The position numbers and the translations under genes were made by a program. The notes beneath the pieces were generated by a model, which worked only from the letters and a program-made list of their open reading frames with translations, was not told the origin of the DNA and did not search any database. Below are positions 8,128-16,818 of a DNA stretch of 63,273 nucleotides, piece after piece. How positions within the stretch are numbered: position 1 is the first letter of the stretch; the number at the start of each line of letters is the position of its first letter. Source of the DNA: Singulisphaera sp. GP187 (lineage in GTDB: Bacteria; Planctomycetota; Phycisphaerae; Phycisphaerales; SM1A02); NCBI GenBank assembly GCA_945862215.1, contig CAMAXY010000009.1, forward strand, positions 1 through 63,273. Direction: 5' to 3'.

Positions 8128-8424
8128 ATGAGCATTCATCCAAGTCTGAAACAAAAGTCCGGCGCACTCAATCAACACCGCAATGTCTTATCGCGAGCTG
8201 AACGCATCGCGAAGTTGACGGAGCTCGATCTCTTCAACCCATCCAAGAACACGGCACTCTCTTTGCCAAAGGTCCGCTCGATCAAGGCGGCAGTTGCAAA
8301 GAAGCCGAAGAAGGAAGCTGCGGGAGTAGCAGCTGATGGTGCAGCACCTGCAGCAGGCAAGGCCGGCGCGAAGCCAGCAGCAGGCGCGAAGGCAGCAGCA
8401 GCACCAGCCGCTAAGAAAAAGTGA
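8128..8424 (+). CDS. PVC-type small basic protein with Ala/Lys-rich tail
   Basis: 98 residues. The first 55 match the small basic protein seen across Planctomycetes, Verrucomicrobia and Chlamydiae: MSIHPSLKQKS, then HRNVLSRAERIAKLTE and the terminal LPKVRSIK motif. The family function is not established; its charge suggests RNA or ribosome binding. The last 40 residues are an added low-complexity tail of Ala, Gly, Pro and Lys (GAKPAAGAKAAAAPAAKKK) resembling histone-H1-type tails. The ATG at 8128 follows the previous stop by two bases and the next gene starts one base after its stop. Confidence 0.88.
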   Translation: MSIHPSLKQKSGALNQHRNVLSRAERIAKLTELDLFNPSKNTALSLPKVRSIKAAVAKKPKKEAAGVAADGAAPAAGKAGAKPAAGAKAAAAPAAKKK

Positions 8425-8425
8425 T

Positions 8426-9595
8426 ATGACCTCCTCGCAGAATGCGGGAGAACTGGATCTCGAAAGGCTTTTCACGGACCGTGTGAGGTCCATTGATGCC
8501 TCTGGTATTCGTCGTGCATTCGATCTTGGTGCATCGATCAAAGATCCGATCAATCTTTCAATTGGTCAGCCGGACTTCCCTGTTGATATGCGAATCAAGC
8601 GTGCTGCAATTCGAGCGATCGAAGAGGATCGCAACGGATATTCGCTGACGCAAGGCCTGCCCGAATTGCGAACTGCAATTTGGTCGCATCTTGAAAAAGA
8701 TATTGGTTGGAAGGCGAGCGAAGACAGCGATCTGATGGTGACTGTTGGAACAACCGGAGGTTTGGTTCTTGCGGTTTTGGCCCTCGTAGAAGATGGTGAT
8801 GAAGTCATCATTCCAGATCCATATTTCGTCGCCTATCCGCAATTCGTAAAAATGGCTGGCGGGAAGTCTGTTCTCTGCGATACATATCCTGATTTTCGTA
8901 TGACTGCGAAGCGTATTGCTCCGCTGATCACGCCTCGAACAAAGATGGTCATCATTGATAGTCCAAGCAATCCGTGTGGCGTCGTCTTGACTTCAGCAGA
9001 ACTCTTGGAAATTGTCGAGCTTTGTCGCGATCGCGGCGTGCTGTTGGTTTCGGATGAAATCTATGACGCATTCACATTCCCAGAAGCGCTCGATGATGGT
9101 CGTTGCCCAAGTCCAGCGCGTTTTTCGTCGTCGATGCTTCTGGTGCGTGGCTTTGGAAAAAGTTATGGATGTACTGGGTGGAGACTTGGATATGCCGCGG
9201 GTCCCAAACCGCTCATTCAGCAGATGGCAAAGTTGCAGCAATATCTTTTCGTCTGTGCACCGACGCCATTTCAAGCAGCTGCCGCCGAATGTTTTCATGT
9301 CGATCTCTCTCCGATCATCGAGCGTTATGTCGCGCGGCGCGATATGGTGGTCAAGGCTCTCTCTGATGTCACCAACGTCACCCCGTCGCAAGGTGCGTTC
9401 TATGCATTCATAGAAATTCCAAAGCACATGGGAATCAATGGAGCCCAATTTGCCGAGCGTGCAGTCGCAGAGAAATTGATCGTTGTGCCAGGAGGAGTGT
9501 TCAGTTCTCGCGACACGCACATTCGCATCAGTTTCGCGGCGCCAGAACAAAAACTCGCCGAAGGACTGAGCGTCATTCGGCGAATGATGAGTTAA
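8426..9595 (+). CDS. PLP-dependent class I/II aminotransferase
   Basis: 389 residues, the normal length of AspC/AAT-I fold enzymes. It transfers amino groups between amino acids and 2-oxo acids. Visible family features: INLSIGQPDFP near the N terminus, the SPSNPCGVV loop whose Asn binds PLP, VSDEIYD with the ring-nitrogen Asp, and GFGKSYGCTGWRLGY with the Schiff-base Lys245. The C-terminal 'IRISFA' holds the Arg that binds the substrate carboxylate. The exact amino acid is not readable from sequence. It is the last gene of the acpS unit; the ATG lies 1 base after the preceding stop. Confidence 0.92.
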   Translation: MTSSQNAGELDLERLFTDRVRSIDASGIRRAFDLGASIKDPINLSIGQPDFPVDMRIKRAAIRAIEEDRNGYSLTQGLPELRTAIWSHLEKDIGWKASEDSDLMVTVGTTGGLVLAVLALVEDGDEVIIPDPYFVAYPQFVKMAGGKSVLCDTYPDFRMTAKRIAPLITPRTKMVIIDSPSNPCGVVLTSAELLEIVELCRDRGVLLVSDEIYDAFTFPEALDDGRCPSPARFSSSMLLVRGFGKSYGCTGWRLGYAAGPKPLIQQMAKLQQYLFVCAPTPFQAAAAECFHVDLSPIIERYVARRDMVVKALSDVTNVTPSQGAFYAFIEIPKHMGINGAQFAERAVAEKLIVVPGGVFSSRDTHIRISFAAPEQKLAEGLSVIRRMMS

Positions 9596-9654
9596 GTAAA
9601 AGTGTGATCGATCAAATCACGATCATTCTTCAAGATCAAAAAATGATATGAATC

Positions 9655-9858
9655 TTATTTTGTCTTCTTCTTCACGCCAGCCGGAACATCCGTTGTGGAA
9701 GAAATACCAATCTTCGATTTGGGACTATCTGCAATAGGCTCCTTCAAGACAGGCTTTGCTTGCGAAGCTTGAGGATCATTGCTTGATTCAGTTCCTCCGT
9801 CACAGCCAACAAGAAGAGCTGCTGCGGAACAAATACTGATATAAAATATTTTATTCAT
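9655..9858 (-). CDS. Small predicted lipoprotein
   Basis: 67 residues: a lipoprotein signal with lipobox ALLVGC (lipidation Cys at residue 19), then a polar Ser/Pro/Lys-rich mature peptide of about 48 residues ending in KKKTK. No domain. It is a stand-alone gene with a strong sigma70-type promoter whose predicted start point coincides with the ATG, and no Shine-Dalgarno sequence. Small lipoproteins of this kind are often envelope structural or stress peptides, but no function can be assigned. Confidence 0.72.
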   Translation of the reverse strand: MNKIFYISICSAAALLVGCDGGTESSNDPQASQAKPVLKEPIADSPKSKIGISSTTDVPAGVKKKTK

Positions 9859-9864
9859 GACATA

Positions 9865-9893
9865 ATTTTAGACGCGGGCATAATGATTGTCAA
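9865..9893 (-). promoter_or_regulatory. Sigma70-type promoter TTGACA-17-TAAAAT, leaderless
   Basis: On the minus strand a perfect -35 (TTGACA, 9888-9893) and a near-perfect -10 (TAAAAT, 9865-9870) are separated by 17 bases. The -10 ends 6 bases before the ATG at 9858, so transcription should begin on the start codon itself. Confidence 0.8.
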
Positions 9894-9941
9894 TACTTTT
9901 GGTGAATTAAGTTCGATTTTTACTGCAAAAGTAAGTAAAAA

Positions 9942-9973
9942 CCCCGCCGACATATGAAACTAGGTCGGCGGGG
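9942..9973 (-). terminator. Intrinsic terminator of the thioesterase transcript
   Basis: CCCCGCCGAC (9942-9951) pairs perfectly with GTCGGCGGGG (9964-9973) around a 12-base loop. Read on the minus strand the stem is followed by TTTTTACTT, so it terminates leftward transcription from the 10169-11011 genes, just before the promoter of the small lipoprotein gene. Confidence 0.85.
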
Positions 9974-10168
9974 CGGAGGGGAGAAAGATGCTTGTTTGTC
10001 ACGTTGACTCGTTCGCCAAGATGACCCATATTATTTCGGACATGAAGGCATCCTTTCGATACAAAAAAACGTATTTCTTATTAAACCATTCGGAGTGGCG
10101 GATTGCATGGAGACTGTCTGCAAAGATTGCCTATGCAACCTTGCATTCGACACAACCTCATCCACTGT

Positions 10169-10678
10169 TCATGCCTGGGCAGATCGAAGCGGAAGTAGTT
10201 GAAATGACTTGACTTGCGCATCTTCGATTCGAGTCGGCTTGCGTGACTTGAGATCCATGAACACCCAACGGCTCGAGGCTCGACAGACTGCGACATCTCG
10301 ATCGCGATTCCAGATCAGGGTTTCGCGTTGAAGTGTTGTGCGCCCGAATCTTGAAAACCATGTCGCACATCCAAGGCGATCGCCCGCAAATGCCTCGGCG
10401 AGATAGTCGATTTCGTGGCGGGAGACAAACCACATTCGCTCTTGAGCAAGAAGCTGCTGGCGTGATTGTCCGCAAGAAATCCCATGCAAATCTGAGATGC
10501 AGTCAATCCAGCGGAGATATTCAACATTGCTGACATGTGCAATTGTCGAACCCAAATTTGCTTGCGAGACAGCCAGCGAGAGGGTGAAGGGATTTTGAAT
10601 TGCGCTCTCGATCGAGACTGGTACTGACAACTTCTCGACCATAAATTCGCTGTCGCTTATTCGCGTGTGGGCAGCCAT
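10169..10678 (-). CDS. Hotdog-fold acyl-CoA thioesterase (4-hydroxybenzoyl-CoA thioesterase type)
   Basis: 169 residues of a single hotdog domain. The conserved element 'AHVSNVEYLRWIDCISDLHG' corresponds to the D/G-H-V-N-N-x-x-Y-L family signature at the start of the long helix, though the usual Asp/His-Asn pair is altered to HVSN. A second match is 'WFVSRHEIDYLAEAFAGDRL', the strand-helix that follows. Such enzymes hydrolyse acyl-CoA or acyl-ACP; the chain specificity is not readable. It follows the DUF971 gene by 6 bases on the minus strand and ends at the terminator at 9942-9973. Confidence 0.82.
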   Translation of the reverse strand: MAAHTRISDSEFMVEKLSVPVSIESAIQNPFTLSLAVSQANLGSTIAHVSNVEYLRWIDCISDLHGISCGQSRQQLLAQERMWFVSRHEIDYLAEAFAGDRLGCATWFSRFGRTTLQRETLIWNRDRDVAVCRASSRWVFMDLKSRKPTRIEDAQVKSFQLLPLRSAQA

Positions 10679-10684
10679 TGATAA

Positions 10685-11011
10685 TTATATATTCGAGGTC
10701 GGATCAATCTCGTGCAGATATTTCCACGAAAATAATCCCGTGTCATGTCCGTCGTTAAATCGGATTCGCACCGCATAATTCCCAACTAGCTCAGCGGTCA
10801 ATGCTTCCAGAGGAAGTTGACTGGGAGAACTTGTCAGAACGGTCAAAGGGTTGACTGCTAAAGATTCGCGTATTGCGCGAGCGTCAGCCGATGGCGACAT
10901 TCGCCTCAAGAAAGCAATTGGAAAAAACGAAACCTTCCCGCCACGCCAGCGGACTTCAAGTCCTTCACTGCGGCGAAGTTCCAAATGTTCAGGTGATTCG
11001 TTGTTTTCCAC
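10685..11011 (-). CDS. DUF971 / gamma-butyrobetaine-hydroxylase-like N-terminal domain protein
   Basis: 108 residues. The pattern 'LEVRWRGGKVSFFPIAFLR' and the closing GHDTGLFSWKYLHEID is diagnostic of the DUF971 fold, also found at the N terminus of gamma-butyrobetaine hydroxylases and near Mrp/ApbC-type iron-sulfur carriers. As a stand-alone protein its role is unclear; a link to Fe-S or metal handling is only inferred from family context. GTG start at 11011; a TATACA hexamer ends 8 bases upstream. Cotranscribed with the thioesterase. Confidence 0.83.
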   Translation of the reverse strand: MENNESPEHLELRRSEGLEVRWRGGKVSFFPIAFLRRMSPSADARAIRESLAVNPLTVLTSSPSQLPLEALTAELVGNYAVRIRFNDGHDTGLFSWKYLHEIDPTSNI

Positions 11012-11056
11012 AATGGAAGTGTATAGACCCCACGCGGCAATCTTGACCAGTGGTGT

Positions 11057-12643
11057 TTACATCCCGCGAGAAGTCGTTTGGGATTGCGCAGAATCGATGA
11101 TCTTTCGATATTGATTCGCGAAGAATGCATTGAATTCGCGGCGCATGATCGTGGGCGACTGATCGCGTTCGTCCCACAAACCGCTCTGTGCAAATCCTCC
11201 TTTGATCCAACCAGTTCGAACCGCCGACAAACATTGAGGGTCGTTCAAGTCAAAGAAAACTCCATTGGGGCCTGAAATTGTTGGCAGTGCATCGAAGGCT
11301 TCAATCCAACTCTTCAGAATCGGATCACTCACATCTTCTGCGCTGACAATTTCTTTGCCAGGTGGATAAGCAGGATGCGTGAAGATCGCATGCCACGCTT
11401 TGCGAAGAGAATCTGTACTGGTGATCGCCATTGGAACGAAGATTGGAGAAACGAAGTCGCGAAAATTTGGATCGCTCTCCAAAACAGATTGGTCATCAAA
11501 TGGATTGATCTGATCGACAAAGCATTTTTCGCAGCATTCATAAGCCGCGCGGAGAATCGGCATTCTGCGAAGCGAATAATTTTCAGGTCGCGAATAGCCG
11601 CACATTTCGCCCTCGCCGCTTGGCAACTGCCAAAGCATCTGCGCATCAAGCGACAGACAGAATTCGACAAAGTGTTGCGCAAGATCTGCATTCGGCGCAC
11701 CTCGCAGAATTGCAACGGGATCAGCATCGACAACGCTTTGACCCTTTGGGGTGCAAAATTGAAGGCGATCGATCGAAGAGATTCCAGTTTGATTCGCTGA
11801 ATCTGCAAGTGATTGAGCCTGGTATCTGCCATAAAAATCTATGGCGATTCCAGTCCATGATTCGCCATTGCCCACTGTTGTTGGAATGGTCGAACCTGCA
11901 GCAACAATCTGATTTGTATTGGCAGCGGCACGACGCATAATTTGCCAGCCTCGTTTCCATCCCAATCGTTGAAGAATGGTCTCGAAAGCAGTTGCGACCG
12001 AACCACTTTGAGATGGATTGACCAGAGCAACACTTTCGAAGAGTCTTGGATCGGCGAGATCTGCCCACACCTTTGGAATTTCGATCCCATGCGCCTGAAA
12101 TTGTTCTGTATTCGACAATATCCCAAATGTGCTCAGTGCGACACCGAACCAGTGCAATTGCTTGTCATAAAGCGGATGGCCATCGATCTCATTGGGACCA
12201 TAAATCTCGCTCAGTTTCTCGGGTGTCATCCAATCGCAAGGTTGGAGAATGGTTGTCTCGCGTCGTGCCTCTCCAGAACCAATATAAATCGAACGACTCA
12301 TTGATTTATATTCATACGAGCCTCCGCCGAAGACGATGTCGGCATCGCCACCAACAGGTTGATTTGCACGTAGCGCTGATTCATACTGCGCCACCAACAT
12401 TCGGCGAATTTCCGTGGCGCCTCCAGGTGTATTCCAAACAACACCTACTTGTTCGCCATATTTTTTCTTATGCCAACGTATGAATCCCGTAGAGAATTCC
12501 TGACGCATCTGTTCACTGTTTGGCGTGATGATGATCAGCGTTCGTCCAGATGTTTGCGTTGGTGTCCCGTGATAAAGCAACACTGGTGTGACAGTGAGTA
12601 CCGCAACTGCAGCGAGAGCGAAAAAGAGTTGGATTCGAATCAT
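11057..12643 (-). CDS. Extracellular solute-binding protein (family 1, iron/putrescine-type ABC)
   Basis: 528 residues, longer than typical ABC binding proteins (330-450). An N-terminal hydrophobic segment (residues 5-23) acts as signal peptide or anchor. The pattern of periplasmic binding protein type II is visible: LIIITPNSEQMRQEFSTGF at the first strand, 'WADLADPRLFESVALVNPSQ', and PVAILRGAPNADLAQHFVEF, as in Fe3+-binding FbpA-like proteins. No permease or ATPase gene is adjacent, so it works with unlinked partners or another system. Its ATG overlaps the pyrF stop by 4 bases. Ligand unknown. Confidence 0.8.
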   Translation of the reverse strand: MIRIQLFFALAAVAVLTVTPVLLYHGTPTQTSGRTLIIITPNSEQMRQEFSTGFIRWHKKKYGEQVGVVWNTPGGATEIRRMLVAQYESALRANQPVGGDADIVFGGGSYEYKSMSRSIYIGSGEARRETTILQPCDWMTPEKLSEIYGPNEIDGHPLYDKQLHWFGVALSTFGILSNTEQFQAHGIEIPKVWADLADPRLFESVALVNPSQSGSVATAFETILQRLGWKRGWQIMRRAAANTNQIVAAGSTIPTTVGNGESWTGIAIDFYGRYQAQSLADSANQTGISSIDRLQFCTPKGQSVVDADPVAILRGAPNADLAQHFVEFCLSLDAQMLWQLPSGEGEMCGYSRPENYSLRRMPILRAAYECCEKCFVDQINPFDDQSVLESDPNFRDFVSPIFVPMAITSTDSLRKAWHAIFTHPAYPPGKEIVSAEDVSDPILKSWIEAFDALPTISGPNGVFFDLNDPQCLSAVRTGWIKGGFAQSGLWDERDQSPTIMRREFNAFFANQYRKIIDSAQSQTTSRGM

Positions 12644-13539
12644 CGTCGTTCAGTAAAAGTTGATTCAGTACGCGAGATTCCGCCGCGAAGAATGCCGATG
12701 CGAATTTCCTTTGCAAACGATTCTGCTGCACGCTGAACAGGCGAAATCCAATCCGCAGGATTGTCGCTCGTGGCGAAGATGACACTGCGACTTGCCGTCA
12801 CAATTGCGCCGCGACCGTCTTGATGGAAGCAGGGTCGCACATCTTCGACCGTTCCACCTTGCGCACCAAATCCAGGCACGAGAAAAATTTGCTGAGGCAT
12901 CAGTTTGCGCAGTGATGCGGCTTCACGAGCTTTTGTCGCTCCGACAACCGCGCCAAGCGAACTAAATCCCCTTACGCCAACGCTGGCTTTTCCTGTTTCT
13001 GCAACCAATTTCGCGACACTCTCTGCGATGGAAATCCCATCAACCGTTTGAATGGATTGCAATGCGTCGGAGCCTGGATTCGATGTGCGAACAAGCGCGA
13101 ACGCACCTCCGTGTGCCAAGAAAGGAGTCACGCCGTCCATTCCAAGATATGCGTTGACGGTCGACCAATCCGCACCATATTGTTCATACATTGCAGAGGA
13201 ATAATGTTCTGCTGAAATTCCGATGTCTCCGCGCTTGCCATCCAAAATGGTCACAAGACCAGCTTCGCCAGCGGCGGTGATGGTTTCTGCAAGAACGCGC
13301 ATTCCATCTGGTCCAAATCTTTCATAGCAGGCTGATTGCACTTTGACACAAGGGACGATTCCCTTGAGTGCCTTCACAACTCCAATACTGAATGCGGAGA
13401 TGGCTGCAATTGGAGAAAGTGAACGAAGTGAAAGTGGAAGTTTGTCAACGACTGGGTCGAGGCCAACACAAACTGGAGACCCAATCAAATCGATTGCATC
13501 GAGAAGGCGATCAGCGGGATGTATTTTTTCATTTGTCAC
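12640..13539 (-). CDS. pyrF: Orotidine 5'-phosphate decarboxylase, subfamily 2
   Basis: Converts OMP to UMP, the last step of pyrimidine synthesis. 299 residues fits the longer subfamily 2. The N-terminal CVGLDPVVDKLP and the catalytic stretch LDGKRGDIG (Asp100, Lys102, Asp105) carry the charged D-K-x-x-D network. 'LVPGFGAQGG' is the phosphate-binding strand. Start is GTG at 13539, with a TACTAT hexamer 7 bases upstream and no Shine-Dalgarno. Divergent from cinA across 37 bases, and translationally coupled to the solute-binding protein gene by an overlap. Confidence 0.95.
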   Translation of the reverse strand: MTNEKIHPADRLLDAIDLIGSPVCVGLDPVVDKLPLSLRSLSPIAAISAFSIGVVKALKGIVPCVKVQSACYERFGPDGMRVLAETITAAGEAGLVTILDGKRGDIGISAEHYSSAMYEQYGADWSTVNAYLGMDGVTPFLAHGGAFALVRTSNPGSDALQSIQTVDGISIAESVAKLVAETGKASVGVRGFSSLGAVVGATKAREAASLRKLMPQQIFLVPGFGAQGGTVEDVRPCFHQDGRGAIVTASRSVIFATSDNPADWISPVQRAAESFAKEIRIGILRGGISRTESTFTERR

Positions 13540-13546
13540 GAGTGAG

Positions 13547-13552
13547 ATAGTA
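13547..13552 (-). promoter_or_regulatory. -10 hexamer TACTAT, leaderless start of pyrF
   Basis: On the minus strand TACTAT is followed by seven bases (ctcactc) and the GTG start of pyrF at 13539. No Shine-Dalgarno and no clear -35 element. Confidence 0.48.
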
Positions 13553-13564
13553 ACGCTTCGACGA

Positions 13565-13570
13565 TACGCT
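13565..13570 (+). promoter_or_regulatory. -10 hexamer TACGCT, leaderless start of cinA
   Basis: TACGCT is followed by six bases (catgtc) and the ATG of cinA at 13577. It lies 12 bases from the opposing pyrF -10, so the two divergent genes share a very short control region. Confidence 0.42.
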
Positions 13571-13576
13571 CATGTC

Positions 13577-14896
13577 ATGTCGTTCCGTGCCGCCGTTCTT
13601 TCAATTGGTGATGAGCTGACGCTCGGTCAGATTTCCGAGCGAAATGCTGGCTGGATTGCGCAAGAATTCCTTCGCCGTGGAATCTTGGTGATGGAACATC
13701 GGACTGTCAGTGATGATCGAGATGCCATTTCCGCTGCGATTTCGCAACTCGTCACAGAGGCAGCAATTGTCGTGATCACTGGAGGACTTGGACCGACAGA
13801 TGATGATCTGACCCGCGAGGCTTTGGCTGATGCGCTTGGTGGAGTCGCATTGGTGGAAGATGCAGATGCACGCGAGTCTTTGCGAAAACGATTTGAGGAG
13901 CGAGGGCGACAGATGCCTCCGATGAATGCGAAGCAAGCACTCTGTCCCGTTGGAGCCAAGTGCATCGCGAATTCAAATGGGACTGCACCAGGATTGAGCG
14001 CACGAATTGGGCAGGCGATCGTTTTCTGTTTGCCTGGCCCACCCAACGAAATGCAACCCATGGTGCGCGAGGCAATTCTTCCGGTTGTGGATTCGATGGT
14101 TGCGCTTGCGGGTGGAGTCTCTGCCAATGTTTGCGCCATACATAGTTGCGGACTTCCAGAAAGCGTCGCAGCTGAACGCATTCGGCCAATGATGGATCGA
14201 AGTGCGAATCCATTGGCTGGAACAACAGCAAGCGGAGCAATCGTGACCGCAAGAATTCGTGCATTTGGTTCTGCGGCGCGCGATGGTTCGCTCGAACGCG
14301 CAGCACAAGAAGTTGAACACGCCTGGGCTCCATATGTATTCGGTCGCGATGAGACCACGCTTGCGCAAGCACTTGGCGAAATCTTGCTGCGAACGAAAGA
14401 TCAAATCGCTGTTGCAGAAAGTTGCACAGGTGGTGGAATCGGCGCATTCTTGACGAGCGCAGCAGGTTCGAGTTCTTGGTTTGGCGGGGGATGGATCACC
14501 TATTCCAATGAAATGAAAAGCCGTTTGCTTGGTGTTCCTCCAGAATTATTTGAACTCCATGGTGCTGTCAGCGAATCCGTCGCATGTTCGATGGCACTCG
14601 GTGCTGCAGAACGCGCAAATACTCGCTTCGCAGTGAGTGTCACTGGAATCGCCGGCCCCGATGGTGGAACAGAAACCAAACCTGTCGGCACAGTTTGGAT
14701 AGCTGTTGCAGATCGAAGCGAAAAGAATCCATCTCAGAATGTGAACGCAAGATGTTTTCTCTTTACTGGTGATCGCGCGACAATTCGCGAACGCACTGTT
14801 CGAGTCGCCGTGCAACTTGTCAGACTCGCAGCGCTTGGGAAATCCGATGTTCCAGTACTTTGGGAAGTGCCAAAGTTTTCAGGACGCACGAAATGA
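13577..14896 (+). CDS. cinA: CinA-like protein: MoeA/MogA-type domain plus NMN deamidase (PncC) domain
   Basis: About 439 residues in two domains. The N-terminal molybdopterin-binding-like domain (residues 1-170) shows LSIGDELTLGQ and ITGGLGPTDDDLTREA; in CinA proteins it acts as an ADP-ribose pyrophosphatase (COG1058). The C-terminal domain (about 275-430) has AESCTGGGIGAFLTSAAG and VTGIAGPDGGTETKPVGTVW, the PncC nicotinamide-mononucleotide amidase motifs. Together they clear NAD breakdown products. The ATG at 13577 gives the standard MSFRAAVLSIGDE start. The stop overlaps folK by 4 bases. Confidence 0.94.
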   Translation: MSFRAAVLSIGDELTLGQISERNAGWIAQEFLRRGILVMEHRTVSDDRDAISAAISQLVTEAAIVVITGGLGPTDDDLTREALADALGGVALVEDADARESLRKRFEERGRQMPPMNAKQALCPVGAKCIANSNGTAPGLSARIGQAIVFCLPGPPNEMQPMVREAILPVVDSMVALAGGVSANVCAIHSCGLPESVAAERIRPMMDRSANPLAGTTASGAIVTARIRAFGSAARDGSLERAAQEVEHAWAPYVFGRDETTLAQALGEILLRTKDQIAVAESCTGGGIGAFLTSAAGSSSWFGGGWITYSNEMKSRLLGVPPELFELHGAVSESVACSMALGAAERANTRFAVSVTGIAGPDGGTETKPVGTVWIAVADRSEKNPSQNVNARCFLFTGDRATIRERTVRVAVQLVRLAALGKSDVPVLWEVPKFSGRTK

Positions 14897-15408
14897 GCGA
14901 ACGTGTTTTTATCGGTATCGGATCAAACATTGGAGATCGTGCTGGAACAATTGATCGAGCACTTGTACTTCTTGGACTTGTTCCACACTGCACGGTGATC
15001 CAGTGCAGTTCACTCTGGGAGACTGAACCAGTTGGTCCGCCTCAGCCGAAATATCTCAATGCAGCTGCAGAGGTCATAACCGAATTGGAGCCAGCTGTTT
15101 TTCTCAACGTAATACTCGAAATCGAACGATCACTCGGTCGAGTTCGCCGCTCACAAGAACGAAATGCTCCAAGAACGATTGATCTGGACTTGCTTCTCTT
15201 TGGGAATAAAATCCTTATGGATTCAGATCTTGAAGTACCGCATCCAAGGCTTGGAATTAGACCATTTGTGCTCATCCCACTCCTTGAATTGGACGCCTCT
15301 TTGCGACATCCCGGCACAGGTGATCTGCTAGTATCTTTCCTCCCTGCAGAACGAGGAAACGATGGTGTTGTCATGTGGCGCACCCGTACAAATCCCACCG
15401 TTGCATAG
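14893..15408 (+). CDS. folK: 2-amino-4-hydroxy-6-hydroxymethyldihydropteridine pyrophosphokinase
   Basis: Transfers pyrophosphate from ATP to hydroxymethyl-dihydropterin in folate synthesis. 171 residues, the usual size. IGIGSNIGDRAG is the pterin/ATP-binding start, RVRRSQERNAPRTIDLDLLL carries the R-x-x-R...P-R-x-I-D-L-D-L signature with the Mg2+-binding aspartates, and VPHPRLGIRPFVLIPL is the conserved C-terminal block. ATG at 14893 overlaps the cinA stop (ATGA). The TlpA-like gene starts 16 bases after its stop. Confidence 0.95.
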   Translation: MSERVFIGIGSNIGDRAGTIDRALVLLGLVPHCTVIQCSSLWETEPVGPPQPKYLNAAAEVITELEPAVFLNVILEIERSLGRVRRSQERNAPRTIDLDLLLFGNKILMDSDLEVPHPRLGIRPFVLIPLLELDASLRHPGTGDLLVSFLPAERGNDGVVMWRTRTNPTVA

Positions 15409-15424
15409 GAATATTGGAAACGAC

Positions 15425-16780
15425 ATGAAAATTCTTCAACAAATTGTGACTGCTTCAACCCTTTTCATCGGATCATCTCTCTTTGCTCAAGATGCAAAGC
15501 CAACGACTGCGCCAGCAACAGCGCCAACTGCTGCGGGACAAGCGGCTCCAACTGAAGACGACATTGCAAATGCACCAATTGATGAAGCCCAGATGGCTGC
15601 AATGTTTCCCAAGTCGCCAATGAACGCTGAGTCGTTCGATGCAGCAGCGAAATCTCCAGAAGCAATTGCGAAGGGTGTTGCGATGCTTGATCAAGTGGCT
15701 GCTGCGTACAAGGCAGCTCCTGCAATGACTGATACTGTGGTTTATACAGTGAAGATTCCAGGTGGCGAACAAAAAGAATCAATCGGCCTTTCAATGGGCG
15801 CTGGTCAAGATATGCAAATCAAAGTTGCGACTATGAATCTGACGTGTCTCAACGGATCTGTCTACTTTGCGGAAGAATCGATGGCAGACAAGTTTGTTCA
15901 AGTTCCACTTGATGGAACTCTTCTCAACACTATCAAGGAGAAGTTTCCAGGAATGTTATTTCCAGTGCCGCATCTCGCACTTCGCAGCGCTGCCCCAGGG
16001 AAGGCTGTTGATTCCTTCGGCTTCGGCGGTTCAAGCTTTGAGAAGGTTTCTGGATTTCAAGAAAAAGACGGCTCTGCGCAGATTCTTCTTGACGGCGGCG
16101 AAAGCGACATGATGCTTACAGTCAATCCAAAGACAAAACTTCTTTCTGCGATGGCACTTGTTATGAGTCCTCCAGGAGCTCCTGCGGGGATCCGTTTCGC
16201 AGTCAACTTCACACTCGACCCCAAGACAATGGATGTACTCACGCCAGCAATTTCATTTGATACTGCGGGCCGTAAGGCTGTTGCATCACAAGAAGAAATG
16301 GTTCCAACTCGTCCTGAAGCAATCGCAGTCGGCGCAGTGGCCCCAGGATTCTCTTTGCAGGATCTCAGTGGAAAGACTGTCACGCTTGCTGATCTGCGTG
16401 GAAAAATTGTTGTTGTTGATTTCTGGGCAACTTGGTGTGGACCTTGCCGCAAGGGCCTGCCATCGATCAATGCGCTCGCTCAATGGGTTGCCGAAACGAA
16501 GCAGCCAGTTGTTGTCTTGGGAATCAATGTCTGGGAACGAGGAGACAACACCGTCGAGAAGTCAAAGGAGTTCTGGACCAAGCAAGCTTTCGTCTTCCCA
16601 ACACTGCTCGATCATGCAGGCGATGTCGTGAAGCAATATGGTTTCGACGGCATTCCTGCAACCGTCATCATTGGTATGGATGGAAAAGTTGTGAATGTCC
16701 ATACAGGATTTGATCCAAAGAGCGATTTGGTAGGCGACTTGAAAGCCGAGATTCTCAAGGCAATCGGTACAAAAGGCTGA
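15425..16780 (+). CDS. Exported protein with C-terminal TlpA-type thioredoxin domain
   Basis: About 451 residues from ATG 15425. A signal peptide (MKILQQIVTASTLFIGSSLFA) is followed by an Ala/Pro/Thr-rich linker, a domain of about 240 residues that resembles DUF2092/LolA-like outer-membrane-associated proteins ('ETVVY-like' strands, 'SPPGAPAGIRFAVNFTL'-type beta stretch), and a TlpA thioredoxin domain from about residue 300. The redox site is WATWCGPC with Cys338 and Cys341. Such proteins reduce or exchange disulfides in the periplasm, often for cytochrome maturation. The substrate is unknown. Confidence 0.84.
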   Translation: MKILQQIVTASTLFIGSSLFAQDAKPTTAPATAPTAAGQAAPTEDDIANAPIDEAQMAAMFPKSPMNAESFDAAAKSPEAIAKGVAMLDQVAAAYKAAPAMTDTVVYTVKIPGGEQKESIGLSMGAGQDMQIKVATMNLTCLNGSVYFAEESMADKFVQVPLDGTLLNTIKEKFPGMLFPVPHLALRSAAPGKAVDSFGFGGSSFEKVSGFQEKDGSAQILLDGGESDMMLTVNPKTKLLSAMALVMSPPGAPAGIRFAVNFTLDPKTMDVLTPAISFDTAGRKAVASQEEMVPTRPEAIAVGAVAPGFSLQDLSGKTVTLADLRGKIVVVDFWATWCGPCRKGLPSINALAQWVAETKQPVVVLGINVWERGDNTVEKSKEFWTKQAFVFPTLLDHAGDVVKQYGFDGIPATVIIGMDGKVVNVHTGFDPKSDLVGDLKAEILKAIGTKG

Positions 16781-16818
16781 TCCAGTTTCTGATTTATTTT
16801 CAGTGAAAAGTTCTGCGC

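Larger units (their letters stand above)
9859..10168. other. Intergenic region, 310 bases
   Basis: Holds the small lipoprotein promoter (9865-9893) and the leftward terminator (9942-9973). The rest, about 9980-10168, has a short open frame (9988-10212, plus) with no ribosome binding site or recognisable protein features; I see no RNA gene there. Confidence 0.5.

Noticed and set aside
9988..10212. Open frame on the plus strand in the gap before the thioesterase gene
   Set aside because: No ribosome binding site, no domain, and its 3' part runs antisense into the thioesterase gene.
11375..11800. Plus-strand frame opposite the solute-binding protein
   Set aside because: Basic, Arg/Ile-rich antisense translation without any domain.
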